Shown here in pieces: positions 42,111 to 50,895 of a stretch of 64,000 nt of DNA. Within the stretch, counting starts at the first letter, position 1. The number at the start of each line of letters is the position of its first letter. Where the stretch lies: assembly GCF_006716565.1 (NCBI RefSeq), contig NZ_VFPG01000001.1, positions 434,001-498,000 on the forward strand, in the 5' to 3' direction. The position numbers were made by a program, and so were the translations under genes. This DNA comes from Nocardia bhagyanarayanae (GTDB taxonomy: Bacteria; Actinomycetota; Actinomycetes; Mycobacteriales; Mycobacteriaceae). Under the pieces are notes generated by a model. The model worked only from the letters and a program-made list of their open reading frames with translations. It did no database searches and was not told where the DNA came from.

Positions 42111-42129
42111 CGAGAGGCCGATTCAGACG

Positions 42130-42633
42130 TCACCAGGCTTGGCCGGCGACAGTCTCCGTTGGCCCCCTGCCACCACCGTGGTCGTAGCTCTCGACATCGG
42201 TGAACGTCATCACCCCGTCGCGTTCCGACGAACCGGGGGGCGCCAGCGAAACCGGCGGCTCCACCGGGATTTCGGCCTCGATATCCGGCATTCCCTCGAT
42301 CACATCGGACAACTTCGGCAGCCGTGCCTGCTCGTCGAACAGGGGCGCCGCGAGCGCCTTGCTCTTGGCGAACACCTCCTCGGCCGCTTGCTGCGCCATC
42401 CGGGTGACCGCCTTGGCGATCTGGTCGTAGCTCAGTTCGTCGACGCGGTCGGAGAAGCGCGTCTCGATGACGACGCCGTTGGCGTTCACCGTCACAGACA
42501 CCGTCTTGTCGCGCGTGGTCGCGGTCGCCGTCAGCTTGACGCGCTCACGCTGCGCTTCCGCGATATCCCGCATACGGCTGCGGAAGTCCTCCAACAGCCC
42601 GGCGATCTCCCCCTCCATACGCCCAGACGTCAT
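42130..42633 (-). CDS. YbaB/EbfC-family-like protein of the T7SS toxin cassette
   Basis: The 167-residue protein has an N-terminal helix (MEGEIAGLLEDFRSRMRDIA) followed by a strand-rich core 'VKLTATATTRDKTVSVTVNANGVVIETRF' and a helix 'YDQIAKAVTRMAQQAAEEVF'. This helix-beta-helix layout is that of YbaB/EbfC proteins; the ESX-1 protein EspL is often given the same family label. The acidic C-terminal ~60 residues are probably flexible. The start chosen is ATG 42631-42633, with GGAG about ten bases upstream; a TTG 21 bases earlier is possible. It ends 20 bases before the giant gene and begins about 60 bases after the WXG100-like gene, so co-transcription is likely. A chaperone or adaptor role in T7SS is inferred from context. 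Confidence 0.75.
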   Translation of the reverse strand: MTSGRMEGEIAGLLEDFRSRMRDIAEAQRERVKLTATATTRDKTVSVTVNANGVVIETRFSDRVDELSYDQIAKAVTRMAQQAAEEVFAKSKALAAPLFDEQARLPKLSDVIEGMPDIEAEIPVEPPVSLAPPGSSERDGVMTFTDVESYDHGGGRGPTETVAGQAW

Positions 42634-42693
42634 GTCACCCACTCCGAACTCCAAGGCGGCGCCCGGAAAGCCCGCCGGCCACCACTGCCGCTG

Positions 42694-43014
42694 CTAGACC
42701 TGCTCGATCAACTGCCGAGCGGCGTCCTCGTTCCGCTCGGCGGCAACCGCCGCCTCGTACTGCCCTTTCGACAGGTTCGCCCAGGACTCGGCCATGGTGC
42801 TGGTGCCGTCCACCGCGCCCTGCAGCCGCTCCGTCAGTCCCGGACTCCCGTTGCCCTGAACGTATTTGCTGCCGAAGTTGTCGCTGCCGATCACGGCGAG
42901 CAAGGTGCTCAGCTGGTCCTGGACCCGACCTGAGATGCTCTCCAACCGAGCCCGGACCTTGTCGGTCTCGTACCCCGCGGTCCTCAGCTTCTCGGAGTAA
43001 TTCTCAGTCGTCAT
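42694..43014 (-). CDS. Small WXG100/ESAT-6-like T7SS protein
   Basis: This 106-residue, all-helical, unprocessed-looking protein (MTTENYSEKLRTAGYETDKV...) has the size and helix-turn-helix hairpin pattern of the WXG100/EspC-like superfamily. The central turn includes 'GSDNFGSKYVQGNGSPG' instead of a canonical W-x-G, and a Trp follows in 'AESWANLSKG'. The tail lacks a clear Y-x-x-x-D/E signal ('QYEAAVAAERNED' is closest). The start ATG 43012-43014 follows an AGAGG-type site. It is the first gene of the cassette with the YbaB-like gene and the giant gene, and is probably the secretion partner of the giant protein's N-terminal domain. No ESX core genes (EccC, EccB and so on) are in the window. 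Confidence 0.7.
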   Translation of the reverse strand: MTTENYSEKLRTAGYETDKVRARLESISGRVQDQLSTLLAVIGSDNFGSKYVQGNGSPGLTERLQGAVDGTSTMAESWANLSKGQYEAAVAAERNEDAARQLIEQV

Positions 43015-43368
43015 CTCGCACCTCTACCCCCGGGTGGTGGACCCACCGCTCGACTACGGTTCGAACTCGTCCGACGATGACAGTCCAGTGCAACTCGTCA
43101 GTAACCTTTACATGAACTTGAGACAGCGTGGGAGTGACGCACAGATGCGCAACCACGGACAAGTCGATAGCTTCTGGAACACCTGATGACCTGTCGCACA
43201 AAAGCATTGGCACACGCCTCGATTTCCCGGCATCACCGTTCACACCCGGTTCATCGAGGCGTGGGAACACCTTGGCAACCACCGTCGGCGCCTAGCGACC
43301 GCCGCCCAGCCGCCACCCGGTCCGTGGCACACCGGTCTGCCCGCGATCGCGAGTGCGATGATCAGCCG
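43015..43368. other. Divergent intergenic region between toxin cassette and dtd
   Basis: These 354 bases separate the minus-strand WXG100-like gene from dtd and must carry promoters for both. No convincing -35/-10 pair was found in either direction. An AT-richer patch at about 43110-43135 is the only candidate. A short minus-strand frame here shows no family resemblance. Confidence 0.5.
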
Positions 43369-43800
43369 ATGCGAGTTCTTGTACAACGAGTGACCGCCGC
43401 GCAGGTGACCGTCGACGGCGAACTCGTCGGGCGGATCGATCCCGACCCGCAGGGCTTGGTCGCGCTCGTCGGCGTCACTCACGACGACACCGAAGCGACC
43501 GCGAAAGCCTTGGCGGACAAGCTGTGGCGACTGCGCATCCTGGACGGCGAGCGTTCCGCCGCGGACCTGAACGCGCCCGTCCTCGTCGTCAGCCAATTCA
43601 CCCTCTACGCCGACACCGCGAAGGGCCGCCGCCCCTCTTGGTCGGCGGCCGCGCCGGGCCCGGTCGCCGAACCGCTCGTCGACACCTTCGCCGAGGCGCT
43701 ACGCGCCCTCGGGGCGACCGTCGCGACAGGTCGTTTCGGCGCGCACATGCACATCGATCTCACCAACGACGGCCCCGTCACGCTCCTGCTGGAGGCCTGA
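43369..43800 (+). CDS. dtd: D-aminoacyl-tRNA deacylase
   Basis: The 143-residue protein matches DTD in length and motifs: '[17 protein letters not shown]' (SQFTL at 75-79, catalytic Thr) and '[18 protein letters not shown]' with the N-x-G-P-x-T motif at 133-138 that carries the cross-subunit Gly-cisPro selectivity loop. It hydrolyses D-amino acids (and glycine) from mischarged tRNAs in the cytoplasm and protects translation. The start ATG 43369 (MRVLVQRV) gives the standard N-terminus; upstream in-frame sequence does not look like protein. It appears to be a single-gene unit, followed by a GC hairpin near 43840-43860. Confidence 0.95.
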   Translation: MRVLVQRVTAAQVTVDGELVGRIDPDPQGLVALVGVTHDDTEATAKALADKLWRLRILDGERSAADLNAPVLVVSQFTLYADTAKGRRPSWSAAAPGPVAEPLVDTFAEALRALGATVATGRFGAHMHIDLTNDGPVTLLLEA

Positions 43801-43837
43801 GCACGCGGTTCGCACCGAGTTAGCTGACAGCTAGCAG

Positions 43838-43861
43838 CGAGCCCGATCGTTCTCGGGCGAC
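43838..43861 (+). terminator. Possible terminator hairpin after dtd
   Basis: A short GC-rich inverted repeat (GCCCGA / TCGGGC around a six-base loop) lies about 40 bases after the dtd stop. It has no clear T-run, so assignment as a terminator is tentative. Confidence 0.35.
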
Positions 43862-43951
43862 CGCATCCGATTTGTGGCAGACTTTTCGCGAGAACAGATG
43901 CGGCCGAGAGAACGACCGTCTGTGGAAGGTGATGCGGGAGTTGGGTTCGCG

Positions 43952-45457
43952 ATGGATCTGAGTGCTGTCGAACGACAGGTTGCGGTCGATCGCAGTGCGG
44001 CCCGAGACCGAACGGTCGAATCCGAACTCCGCCTGGCCACTTCGCTCGTCGAGCTGGCCAAGGCGCTGGTCGCCACGAAGAACGATCCCACCGCGCGCCG
44101 GGACCGAACCCTGGAGGCGCCCGCCCCGGCGCAGGAAGCGGTCGGCATCCGGTTGAACTGGCTGGCCGCAGGCATGGTGGAAGCGCGGTTCGCCGGTGAA
44201 TTGCAAGAGGCGCTGCGGGTCTTCGAACAGGTGACCAGGGCGGCCGGTCGACGCGACCTGGCGACGACGACCATCCGTGGCGCCTGCGCCACGTACCGCC
44301 AAGTCGCGCAGACGCATCCGCACGTGGCGGGTATGTGCGCCGACGGACTCGGCAAGTGCGGCGTGTGGCTGGGCAGGTTGGACCAGGACGCGGCCGTCGC
44401 CGCCGTCGAGGACGCCGCCCGCATCCGCGCCGAGCTGGCGGCCGCCAACCCCGATCTGGCGGGCAAGTACCTGGCCAGCCTGAGCACGCTGCTGCGCACC
44501 CTCATGGTCGGCCGCTCCCGCAAGCAGGCGCTGGCGATGTACCGCGAACGGTATGCCGCGTTCACCTCGACGACCATGTCTATTCGTCTGCGCGCCTGCG
44601 GTATTCGCGATCTGGACCTCACACCGAAGTCCTACAACGCGCTCGTCGAACTGGAGTGCCGCACCCTGGAGCAGGCCGGGCGGCTGACCCAGCAGCAGAT
44701 CGTGCGCAAGTCCTCCGGCGACCTGTCCACGGTTGAGGAGATCAACTGGCGGCTGGCGCTGGTCGGCCTGCGGCCGCTCGCGCCGGGCGAGGATCCGGAG
44801 CCGCCGTCGACGCCGGTCGAGATCGGCCCCACCTTCGGCGCACTCGGCGTGCGCTGCCCGGATCGCGACGCGATGACCCAATTGCGCGCCGCCATCATCG
44901 AGGCCTACGCCCAAGACGACATCCAGCCTGTCGACAGCGCCACCTATCACAACTCCGACGACGAGGACTGGGAGATCGGCGAGGCCGAGCTCAACACGGC
45001 GAGCACGCTCGGCGACGACGTGGTGCTGATCGAGATGTCCTACGGCGGCTGGGTGACCGTGATGAGCCTGAACTGGGAGCTCGCTCCCGTCGGCAAACAC
45101 CCGCTGGCCCTGCGGCTTTCCCAGCAGTGGCCGGTGGTCAGCGTGACGGCCACCGCGAACATGTCCTACGAGCTGTGCCGCTACGAGCACGGCAAGGCGA
45201 CCCAGTACGCGGCGCTCGGCCGCCCGGCCGGACCCGCCACGCTCGACGAGCCGCTGGCGCCCTTGGACTTCGGCGTGCTCGCCGCCTACGGCGCCAGCCA
45301 CGCCACCGAGAACAAACTGCGGTCGGCGTTCGGCAACACGCAATCCTTCGCGAACCTGACCTACCTGCCCGGCGCGGGCATCCGGCAGCTGCGCAAGTCG
45401 ATGACGCTGATCGACCATGATCACGTGCTGTTTTTCCGCAAAACCGGTCAGAGCTGA
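43952..45457 (+). CDS. TPR-like helical protein of unknown function
   Basis: About 501 residues from ATG 43952 (MDLSAVERQV), which has GGGAG about 11 bases upstream. An in-frame GTG at 43874 would add 26 residues but has no ribosome-binding site. The first ~250 residues are helical repeats of TPR type ('ELQEALRVFEQVTRAAGRR', 'GACATYRQVAQTHPHVAGM', 'AAAVEDAARIRAELAAANPD'). A middle region 'LTQQQIVRKSSGDLSTVEE' may be an HTH or linker. The C-terminal ~170 residues are a mixed alpha/beta domain ('DDVVLIEMSYGGWVTVMSL') not recognised. No signal peptide or membrane segment is seen. It lies alone between dtd and a convergent oxidoreductase gene, and its role cannot be inferred. Confidence 0.75.
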   Translation: MDLSAVERQVAVDRSAARDRTVESELRLATSLVELAKALVATKNDPTARRDRTLEAPAPAQEAVGIRLNWLAAGMVEARFAGELQEALRVFEQVTRAAGRRDLATTTIRGACATYRQVAQTHPHVAGMCADGLGKCGVWLGRLDQDAAVAAVEDAARIRAELAAANPDLAGKYLASLSTLLRTLMVGRSRKQALAMYRERYAAFTSTTMSIRLRACGIRDLDLTPKSYNALVELECRTLEQAGRLTQQQIVRKSSGDLSTVEEINWRLALVGLRPLAPGEDPEPPSTPVEIGPTFGALGVRCPDRDAMTQLRAAIIEAYAQDDIQPVDSATYHNSDDEDWEIGEAELNTASTLGDDVVLIEMSYGGWVTVMSLNWELAPVGKHPLALRLSQQWPVVSVTATANMSYELCRYEHGKATQYAALGRPAGPATLDEPLAPLDFGVLAAYGASHATENKLRSAFGNTQSFANLTYLPGAGIRQLRKSMTLIDHDHVLFFRKTGQS

Positions 45458-45544
45458 AACCCTCTCGGCTGCAATTCATTCCGGGTAGCGTGCCGCGCCT
45501 CGCGCGTGGCTCGGATGCCAACTGCGGTTCGCTCCAGCGCGATT

Positions 45545-45562
45545 CGAGTAGTTCGCTACTCG
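45545..45562 (+). terminator. Hairpin with TTCG loop after the TPR-like gene
   Basis: A perfect 7-bp stem CGAGTAG / CTACTCG closes a TTCG tetraloop, which is exceptionally stable in RNA. It lies about 90 bases after the stop codon. No T-run follows, so it may act as a 3' stabiliser or a weak terminator. Confidence 0.45.
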
Positions 45563-45607
45563 CGAGTCACCCCTCGCGTGGAACCTAATCTGACTGCATC
45601 GTCAGAG

Positions 45608-45674
45608 TCCACCGCGGAACAGGGTTCACCGCGGAGCGAGATCAACCGCGGTGCGAGGTTCACCGCGGAGCGAG
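45608..45674. repeat. Short direct repeats (CACCGCGGAGCGAG) in intergenic DNA
   Basis: The 16-mer TTCACCGCGGAGCGAG occurs at 45625-45640 and 45659-45674 (34-bp spacing). Shorter versions (CCACCGCGG, CAACCGCGG) occur at 45608 and 45643. They lie between two converging genes, so a promoter role is unlikely. Confidence 0.7.
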
Positions 45675-45726
45675 GGAGGTGCGGAACGCGGAACCGCCGA
45701 ATCCGCAGCACGGCCGAAGGTTTCGG

Positions 45727-46617
45727 TCAGGCGTGCAGGGCGCGGGTGCAAGGAACGACGTCACCGATCCAGCGGCGGAGCTGGGTATCGTCGGGCGACT
45801 CCGGCCAGTACACGAACGTGTCGAAGCCGGTCTCCACGGCGAGATCGACCAGGATGCGGGCCCAGCCCGCGGCGTCGGTGCGAATCGGGTCCTCGCCGCG
45901 CAAGCGTACGGCCGAACCGGGAGTGTCGGTGATCGTTCCGACCAGTTGTGCCATGCGGGTGATGTCCGCCGGGGAACGTCCGGCGTCGACGGCGGCCGCG
46001 GAGATAGTGTCCTGCGCCCCTTGCCATTTCTCGTACGGCAGATAGTGCGGGATCGGCGCCGCCCAACCGTCGGCGAGCCGTCCGGTCAGCGCGTTGGCCT
46101 TCGGTCCGACGCTGCCGAACCAGATCCCGACGGGATGCGCCGGTACGGGCCCGGACTGTACGCCGTGCACAGCGTAGTACGTACCGGCGACGGTGGCCTT
46201 GGCGTCCGGCCGCCACATGGCGCGGATGATCTCGGTGGCCTCCTCTAGCGCGCGGAGCGCTTCGGGATTCGTGCGCTCCGGGCCGCCCATCGCCTTGATG
46301 GCGGGCCAGAACGCGCCGGCGCCGAGGGCGAGTTCGAACCGTCCGCCGCTGAGCAGATCCAACGTCGCGGCCTGCTTGCCCAGCATCGCGGGTCCGCGCA
46401 GCGGCAGGCTCGCCACATCCGGAAACACCCGCAGCCGTTCGGTTTCCGCCAGCACCGTCGCGATCAACGCGAACGTGTCGACGAGCGCGCCGGAGTAGGG
46501 GTGATCCTGGATGCCGAGCAGATCGAGACCTTCGGCATCGGCGATTTTGGCCAGCTCCCGAATGCGTTGCAGGTCAGTGGCCTTCGGTGCCAGTTGGATC
46601 CCGAAACGCAACGTCAC
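45727..46617 (-). CDS. LLM-class (luciferase-like) F420/flavin-dependent oxidoreductase
   Basis: The 296-residue single-domain TIM-barrel protein shows family landmarks: 'MTLRFGIQLAPKATDLQRI' at the N-terminus, 'GLDLLGIQDHPY' (F420/FMN-proximal His), 'TERLRVFPDVASLPLRGPAM', 'LDLLSGGRFELALGAGAFW', and 'GIWFGSVGPKANALTGRLADGW'. Such enzymes transfer hydride from F420H2 or FMNH2 to unknown substrates in the cytoplasm; F420 use is common in this clade. The start is GTG 46615-46617 with AAGGAG upstream. It follows the map terminator on the same strand and is probably a separate unit. The substrate cannot be inferred. Confidence 0.88.
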   Translation of the reverse strand: MTLRFGIQLAPKATDLQRIRELAKIADAEGLDLLGIQDHPYSGALVDTFALIATVLAETERLRVFPDVASLPLRGPAMLGKQAATLDLLSGGRFELALGAGAFWPAIKAMGGPERTNPEALRALEEATEIIRAMWRPDAKATVAGTYYAVHGVQSGPVPAHPVGIWFGSVGPKANALTGRLADGWAAPIPHYLPYEKWQGAQDTISAAAVDAGRSPADITRMAQLVGTITDTPGSAVRLRGEDPIRTDAAGWARILVDLAVETGFDTFVYWPESPDDTQLRRWIGDVVPCTRALHA

Positions 46618-46664
46618 GGCGTGCTCCTTGTCTGCGCGAAGGGTGCGGTCGCCGAGAAAGCGAA

Positions 46665-46697
46665 ACGGCGGCCCCCGATCCTATCGGGAGCCGCCGT
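46665..46697 (-). terminator. Terminator after map
   Basis: The stem ACGGCGGC / GCCGCCGT with an inner CCGAT/ATCGG stem lies 14 bases after the map stop. On the minus strand it is followed by TTTCGCTTTC. It fits an intrinsic terminator for secY-adk-map. Confidence 0.75.
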
Positions 46698-46710
46698 GCG
46701 AAACTTCGCC

Positions 46711-47514
46711 CTACTCCGGGCGCGGGGTGAGGATGCGCGGTCCGTCCTCGGTGACCGCGACCGTGTGCTCCCAGTGGGCGGCGCGGCTGCCGTCGAGGGT
46801 GACCACGGTCCAGTCGTCGTCGAGCACCTTGGTCTGGGTGGTGCCGAGGGTGAGCATGGGTTCGATGGCCAGCACCGAGCCGACCACGAGCTTCGGGCCC
46901 TTGCCCGGCGCGCCCTCGTTGGCGAGGAACGGGTCCATGTGCATCTCGCGGCCGATCGCGTGTCCGCCGTAACCGTCGACGATGCCGTAGGCGCGGCCGT
47001 GCAGTTCCTCGACGGCGCGGGTGCCCATCTCGATGGCGTGCGACACATCGGTCAGCCGGTTGTCCGGCAGCATGGCGGCGATGCCCGCCTCCATGGACAG
47101 GCGGGTCGCCTCGCTCAACAGCCGATCGGCCTCGATGATCTCGCCGACGCCGAAAGTCCACGCGGAATCGCCGTGCCAGCCGTCCAGGATGGCGCCGCAG
47201 TCGATCGAGATCAGGTCGCCCTCGACCAGGATCTCCTCCGCGGTCGGAATCCCGTGCACCACCCGGTCGTTCACCGACGCGCAGATCGAGGCGGGGAAGC
47301 CGTGGTAGCCCTTGAAGGAGGGCACGGCGCCCGCGTCGCGGATGGTCTGCTCGGCGACCTCGTCCAGTTCCAGGGTGGAGACCCCGGGCTTGGCGGCCGC
47401 ACGCACGGCCACCAGGGTGCGGCCGACCACCGCGCCCGCCGCCGCCATGGCGTCCAGCTCACCGGCGGTGCGGAACGGCACCACCTTCTTGCTCTTCTTG
47501 CGGCCGAAGACCAT
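46711..47514 (-). CDS. map: Type I methionine aminopeptidase
   Basis: The 267-residue enzyme removes the initiator Met from nascent proteins in the cytoplasm. All five metal ligands are visible: Asp105 (LISIDCG), Asp116 (WHGDSAW), His185 (GYGGHAIG), Glu218 (LAIEPML) and Glu256 (VAVTEDGP), plus the substrate-binding His87 (VVHGIP). The N-terminus has a short basic lead ([10 protein letters not shown]), with no zinc-finger extension. It is the last gene of secY-adk-map, 29 bases after adk, a standard arrangement at the end of the spc cluster. A hairpin terminator follows. Confidence 0.96.
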   Translation of the reverse strand: MVFGRKKSKKVVPFRTAGELDAMAAAGAVVGRTLVAVRAAAKPGVSTLELDEVAEQTIRDAGAVPSFKGYHGFPASICASVNDRVVHGIPTAEEILVEGDLISIDCGAILDGWHGDSAWTFGVGEIIEADRLLSEATRLSMEAGIAAMLPDNRLTDVSHAIEMGTRAVEELHGRAYGIVDGYGGHAIGREMHMDPFLANEGAPGKGPKLVVGSVLAIEPMLTLGTTQTKVLDDDWTVVTLDGSRAAHWEHTVAVTEDGPRILTPRPE

Positions 47515-47543
47515 GACGGCTCAGCGCTCCCGAGACAGGGACA

Positions 47544-48089
47544 TCAGTGTCCCAGTGCGCGCAGCGCGCGGGCGTTGACCTCGTCCACCTCGCCGACGCC
47601 GTCGACCGTGACGACGAGACCGTCGTAGTGCTGTAGCAGCGGCTCGGTCTCCTCGCGGTACACCCGTAGCCGGTTGCGGATCACGTCCTCGTTGTCGTCG
47701 GCGCGACCCCGCGCGAGCATCCGCTCGACCACGGTGTCCTCCGCCACGACGAAGCACAGGACGGCGTCCAGCTTCTTGTCCATGTCGCCGAGGATCTTCT
47801 CCAGGGCCTCGGCCTGGTCGATGGTGCGCGGGTAGCCGTCGAGCACGAAGCCGTTCGCGGCGTCGGGCTCGTTGACCCGCTGCTCGACCATGCGGTTGGT
47901 CACGTCGCTCGGCACCAGATCGCCGGCATCCATGTACTTCTGCGCCTCGCGACCCAGCGGCGTCTGCTGGCCGATGTTCGCGCGGAAGAGATCCCCGGTG
48001 GAGATGTGCGGGACGCCCAGCTTCTCCGACAGCAGGACGGCCTGGGTGCCTTTGCCGGCACCCGGCGGACCGAGCAGTACAACTCTCAC
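47544..48089 (-). CDS. adk: Adenylate kinase (short-lid type)
   Basis: The 181-residue enzyme interconverts AMP + ATP and 2 ADP. The P-loop '[10 protein letters not shown]' is at residues 7-16, '[12 protein letters not shown]' is the AMP-binding helix, 'GYPRT' is the NMP lid and '[15 protein letters not shown]' the short LID. The length is that of the mycobacterial enzyme, which also lacks the zinc-finger lid. The start ATG overlaps the secY stop by four bases (ATGA), so the two are translationally coupled. Confidence 0.97.
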   Translation of the reverse strand: MRVVLLGPPGAGKGTQAVLLSEKLGVPHISTGDLFRANIGQQTPLGREAQKYMDAGDLVPSDVTNRMVEQRVNEPDAANGFVLDGYPRTIDQAEALEKILGDMDKKLDAVLCFVVAEDTVVERMLARGRADDNEDVIRNRLRVYREETEPLLQHYDGLVVTVDGVGEVDEVNARALRALGH

Positions 48090-49408
48090 TTGAGGAACCC
48101 TTCGTAATTTCGATTCATCAGCTGGCTTTCGATCTGCTTCACGGTGTCCAGGCCGACGCTCACCATGATCAGCACCGCGGTACCGCCGAACGGGAGGTTC
48201 TGGACGCCACCGGTGTTGCCGATATCGAGGAAGAGGTTCGGCAGGACTGCCACCAGACCGAGGTAGATGGAGCCGGGCAGGGTGATGCGGCTCAGGACGA
48301 AGTTCAGATAGTCGGCCGTCGGCTTACCGGGACGGTACCCCGGGATGAAGCCACCGAACTTCTTCATCTCGTCGGCGCGTTCCTCCGGGTTGAAGGTGAT
48401 CGCGACATAGAAGTAGGTGAAGAACACGATCAAGCCGAAGTAGATGGCGATGTACACCGGGTTGCTCGGGTTCACCAGGTACTTCTGAATGATCTCCTGC
48501 CACCAACTGGGGTCAGGGTTGTTCTGCGAGGAGGTCAGCTGCGCGATCAGGTTGGGCAGATACAGCAGCGACGAAGCGAAGATCACCGGGATGACACCGG
48601 CCTGGTTGACCTTCAGCGGCAGGTAGGTCGAGGAGCCACCGTACATCTTGCGGCCGACCACGCGCTTGGCGTACTGCACCGGAATGCGGCGCTGGCCCTG
48701 CTCGACGAAGATCACCGCGACGATGATGGCGAAGGCGGCGGCGCACACCAGGCCGAAGACCAGACCGCCGCGGCTGTCCAGGATGGCCTTGCCCTCGGTG
48801 GGGATGCGCGCGGCGATGCCCGCGAAGATCAGCAGGGACATGCCGTTGCCGATGCCGCGCTCGGTGATCTGCTCACCGAACCACATGACGAGCGCCGCGC
48901 CGGCGGTCATCACGAGCACGATGATGATCATGCCGAAGATGCTGGTGTCGGCGAGAATGTCCTGCTGGCAGCCCTGGAGCAGCTGGCCACGCGCCGCGAG
49001 CGCGACCAGACCGGTCGCCTGCAGCACGGCCAACGCGATCGACAGGTACCGCGTGTACTGCGTCATCTTCGTCTGGCCCGCTTGGCCTTCCTTGCGCAGT
49101 TCTTCGAACCGCGGGATGACGACGGTGAGCAGCTGAATGATGATGCTGGCGGTGATGTACGGCATGATGCCGATCGCGAAGACCGACAACTGCAGCAGCG
49201 CACCACCGGAGAACAGATTGATGAGCTGGTAGATGCCTGCGTTCTCACCGCCGGAGACCAGGTCGACACATTCCTGGACGGCCTTGTAGTCCACGCCGGG
49301 CGACGGCAACGCGGCACCGGCACGGTACAGCGCGACCAACCCCAGCGTGAAGAGAATCTTCCGCCGTAAGTCCGGAGTCCGGAAGGCCGATACGAAGGCG
49401 GAAAGCAC
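48086..49408 (-). CDS. secY: Preprotein translocase subunit SecY
   Basis: The 440-residue, ten-helix channel subunit of SecYEG starts '[20 protein letters not shown]' and contains '[16 protein letters not shown]', the plug/TM2 '[20 protein letters not shown]', '[20 protein letters not shown]', '[12 protein letters not shown]' (C4 loop) and the C-terminal '[17 protein letters not shown]'. The chosen start is GTG 49406-49408 because a perfect AGGAGG lies four bases upstream. An ATG ten codons earlier is less likely, and this start gives the mycobacterial length. secY begins its own transcription unit after the rplO terminator and overlaps adk. Confidence 0.97.
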   Translation of the reverse strand: MLSAFVSAFRTPDLRRKILFTLGLVALYRAGAALPSPGVDYKAVQECVDLVSGGENAGIYQLINLFSGGALLQLSVFAIGIMPYITASIIIQLLTVVIPRFEELRKEGQAGQTKMTQYTRYLSIALAVLQATGLVALAARGQLLQGCQQDILADTSIFGMIIIVLVMTAGAALVMWFGEQITERGIGNGMSLLIFAGIAARIPTEGKAILDSRGGLVFGLVCAAAFAIIVAVIFVEQGQRRIPVQYAKRVVGRKMYGGSSTYLPLKVNQAGVIPVIFASSLLYLPNLIAQLTSSQNNPDPSWWQEIIQKYLVNPSNPVYIAIYFGLIVFFTYFYVAITFNPEERADEMKKFGGFIPGYRPGKPTADYLNFVLSRITLPGSIYLGLVAVLPNLFLDIGNTGGVQNLPFGGTAVLIMVSVGLDTVKQIESQLMNRNYEGFLK

Positions 49409-49412
49409 AGAT

Positions 49413-49418
49413 CCTCCT
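49413..49418 (-). promoter_or_regulatory. Strong Shine-Dalgarno site deciding the secY start
   Basis: AGGAGG (minus strand) lies four bases before the GTG at 49406-49408 and rules in that start over the upstream ATG 49436-49438. Confidence 0.85.
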
Positions 49419-49532
49419 GGCGCGAACGACATGGTCATGACATGGCTGTTTCAGCTTTGCCCGATTCCCTGGCGGACAGGGGGACGCCGAAAACCATGAC
49501 GTGGCTTGGCAGACAACAATTGAACTCTAACA

Positions 49533-49569
49533 GTGGCACCGGACGAGCTCGTCACTCGTCCGGTGCCAC
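49533..49569 (-). terminator. Terminator after rplO
   Basis: A perfect 15-bp stem (GTGGCACCGGACGAG and its complement) with a short loop lies 17 bases after the rplO stop. On the minus strand it is followed by TGTTAGAGTT. It separates the ribosomal genes from secY-adk-map. Confidence 0.85.
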
Positions 49570-49586
49570 CGCTTGTCAGAGTACCG

Positions 49587-50030
49587 TCAGCCCAGCTCGG
49601 TGACAGTGCCACCGGCGGCGGTGATCTTCTCCTTGGCGGCGCCGGTCACCTTGTCGACGGTCACCTGGACCGCGACACCGATCTCGCCGTCGCCGAGAAC
49701 CTTGACCAGCTGGTTCTTGCGGACCGCGCCCGCGGCGACCAGCTCGGCCTTGCCGATCTCCCCGCCCTGCGGGAACAGCTCGGCGATCTTGCCGACGTTC
49801 ACGACCTGGTACTCGGTACGGAACCGGTTCGTGAAGCCCTTCAGCTTGGGCAGCCGCATGTGCAGCGGCATCTGCCCGCCCTCGAAGGCGGCGGGGACGT
49901 TCTTGCGCGCCTTGGTGCCCTTGGTACCGCGGCCCGCCGTCTTGCCCTTGGAGCCCTCACCGCGACCCACGCGGGTCTTCTCGGTCTTGGCGCCGGGAGC
50001 CGGACGCAGGTGGTGCAACTTGATGGTCAT
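49587..50030 (-). CDS. rplO: Ribosomal protein L15
   Basis: 147 residues from ATG 50028-50030 ([20 protein letters not shown]). The Gly-rich N-terminal arm '[17 protein letters not shown]' and '[16 protein letters not shown]' are diagnostic of L15, which binds 23S rRNA late in 50S assembly. GAGG precedes the start, and the gene follows rpmD by one base. Confidence 0.97.
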   Translation of the reverse strand: MTIKLHHLRPAPGAKTEKTRVGRGEGSKGKTAGRGTKGTKARKNVPAAFEGGQMPLHMRLPKLKGFTNRFRTEYQVVNVGKIAELFPQGGEIGKAELVAAGAVRKNQLVKVLGDGEIGVAVQVTVDKVTGAAKEKITAAGGTVTELG

Positions 50031-50031
50031 G

Positions 50032-50211
50032 TCAGACCTCCTCAACTGTCACGAGGTGGCGCACGACGTTGATCAGCCCGCGGTTCTGGGCGTTGTCCTC
50101 ACGCACGACGGACTTGCGGATGCCACGCAGACCGAGGGTCCGCAGGCTGTCGCGCTGATTCTGCTTGGCGCCGATCGAACTCTTGATCTGGGTCACCTTG
50201 AGATCTGCCAT
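50032..50211 (-). CDS. rpmD: Ribosomal protein L30
   Basis: The 59-residue protein [20 protein letters not shown]... continues '[16 protein letters not shown]' and ends '[12 protein letters not shown]'. It has the L30 ferredoxin-like signature 'QIKS.IG....QR.TLRALGL'. It sits between rpsE and rplO as in all spc operons, two bases after the rpsE stop, and its stop is one base before the rplO start. Confidence 0.97.
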   Translation of the reverse strand: MADLKVTQIKSSIGAKQNQRDSLRTLGLRGIRKSVVREDNAQNRGLINVVRHLVTVEEV

Positions 50212-50213
50212 TG

Positions 50214-50864
50214 TCAGGCTCCCTGTCCCGCACGCGCACGCAGCATGCCCGCCGGAGCGACGTCCTCGAGGGGCAGGCCACGACGGGCCGCGACCTCTTC
50301 CGGACGCTGCAGCTGCTTGAGCGCGGCCACCGTCGCGTGCACGACGTTGATCGCGTTGTCGCTACCGAGCGACTTGGCCAGAATGTCGTGAATGCCAGCG
50401 CATTCCAGCACGGCACGAGCCGCGCCACCGGCGATCACACCGGTACCCGGGGAAGCCGGGCGCAGCATGACCACGCCGGCCGCCGCCTCACCCTGAACCG
50501 GGTGGGTGATGGTCGAGCCGATCATCGGGACGCGGAAGAAGCCCTTGCGAGCCTCCTCGACACCCTTCTGGATGGCCGCGGGAACTTCCTTGGCCTTGCC
50601 GTAGCCGACGCCGACCAGACCGTTGCCGTCACCGACGATCACGAGGGCGGTGAAGCTGAAGCGACGACCACCCTTCACGACCTTGGAGACGCGGTTGATC
50701 GCGACGACGCGCTCGAGCTGGTTCTTCTCGGCCGCGTTGTCCCGACGGTCGCCGCCACCGCGACGATCGCCACCGCCGCGACGATCGCCGCGGCCGCCCT
50801 CGGGGTTGCTGCCATTCTGTCCGGCGGGTCCGTTTCCGCCGTCACGCCGCTGACGTCCCGGCAT
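50214..50864 (-). CDS. rpsE: Ribosomal protein S5
   Basis: 216 residues. The core has '[21 protein letters not shown]' (the dsRBD-like domain of S5, a fidelity-linked small-subunit protein) and '[19 protein letters not shown]'. The N-terminal ~45 residues are a Gly/Arg/Asp/Asn-rich extension with the repeat [13 protein letters not shown], as in other high-GC actinobacteria. GGAACG precedes the ATG. Confidence 0.96.
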   Translation of the reverse strand: MPGRQRRDGGNGPAGQNGSNPEGGRGDRRGGGDRRGGGDRRDNAAEKNQLERVVAINRVSKVVKGGRRFSFTALVIVGDGNGLVGVGYGKAKEVPAAIQKGVEEARKGFFRVPMIGSTITHPVQGEAAAGVVMLRPASPGTGVIAGGAARAVLECAGIHDILAKSLGSDNAINVVHATVAALKQLQRPEEVAARRGLPLEDVAPAGMLRARAGQGA

Positions 50865-50895
50865 CAGACGTTCCTTCCGTTCGCAATCTTCATCA

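Noticed and set aside
43004..43282. 92-codon minus-strand frame upstream of the WXG100-like gene
   Set aside because: It overlaps the WXG100-like start, has no family resemblance, and lies where promoters are needed.
43820..45424. Minus-strand open frame of 534 codons opposite the TPR-like gene
   Set aside because: Its composition is Arg/His/Gly-rich with no domains, while the plus frame has a regular helical-repeat protein and a better start.
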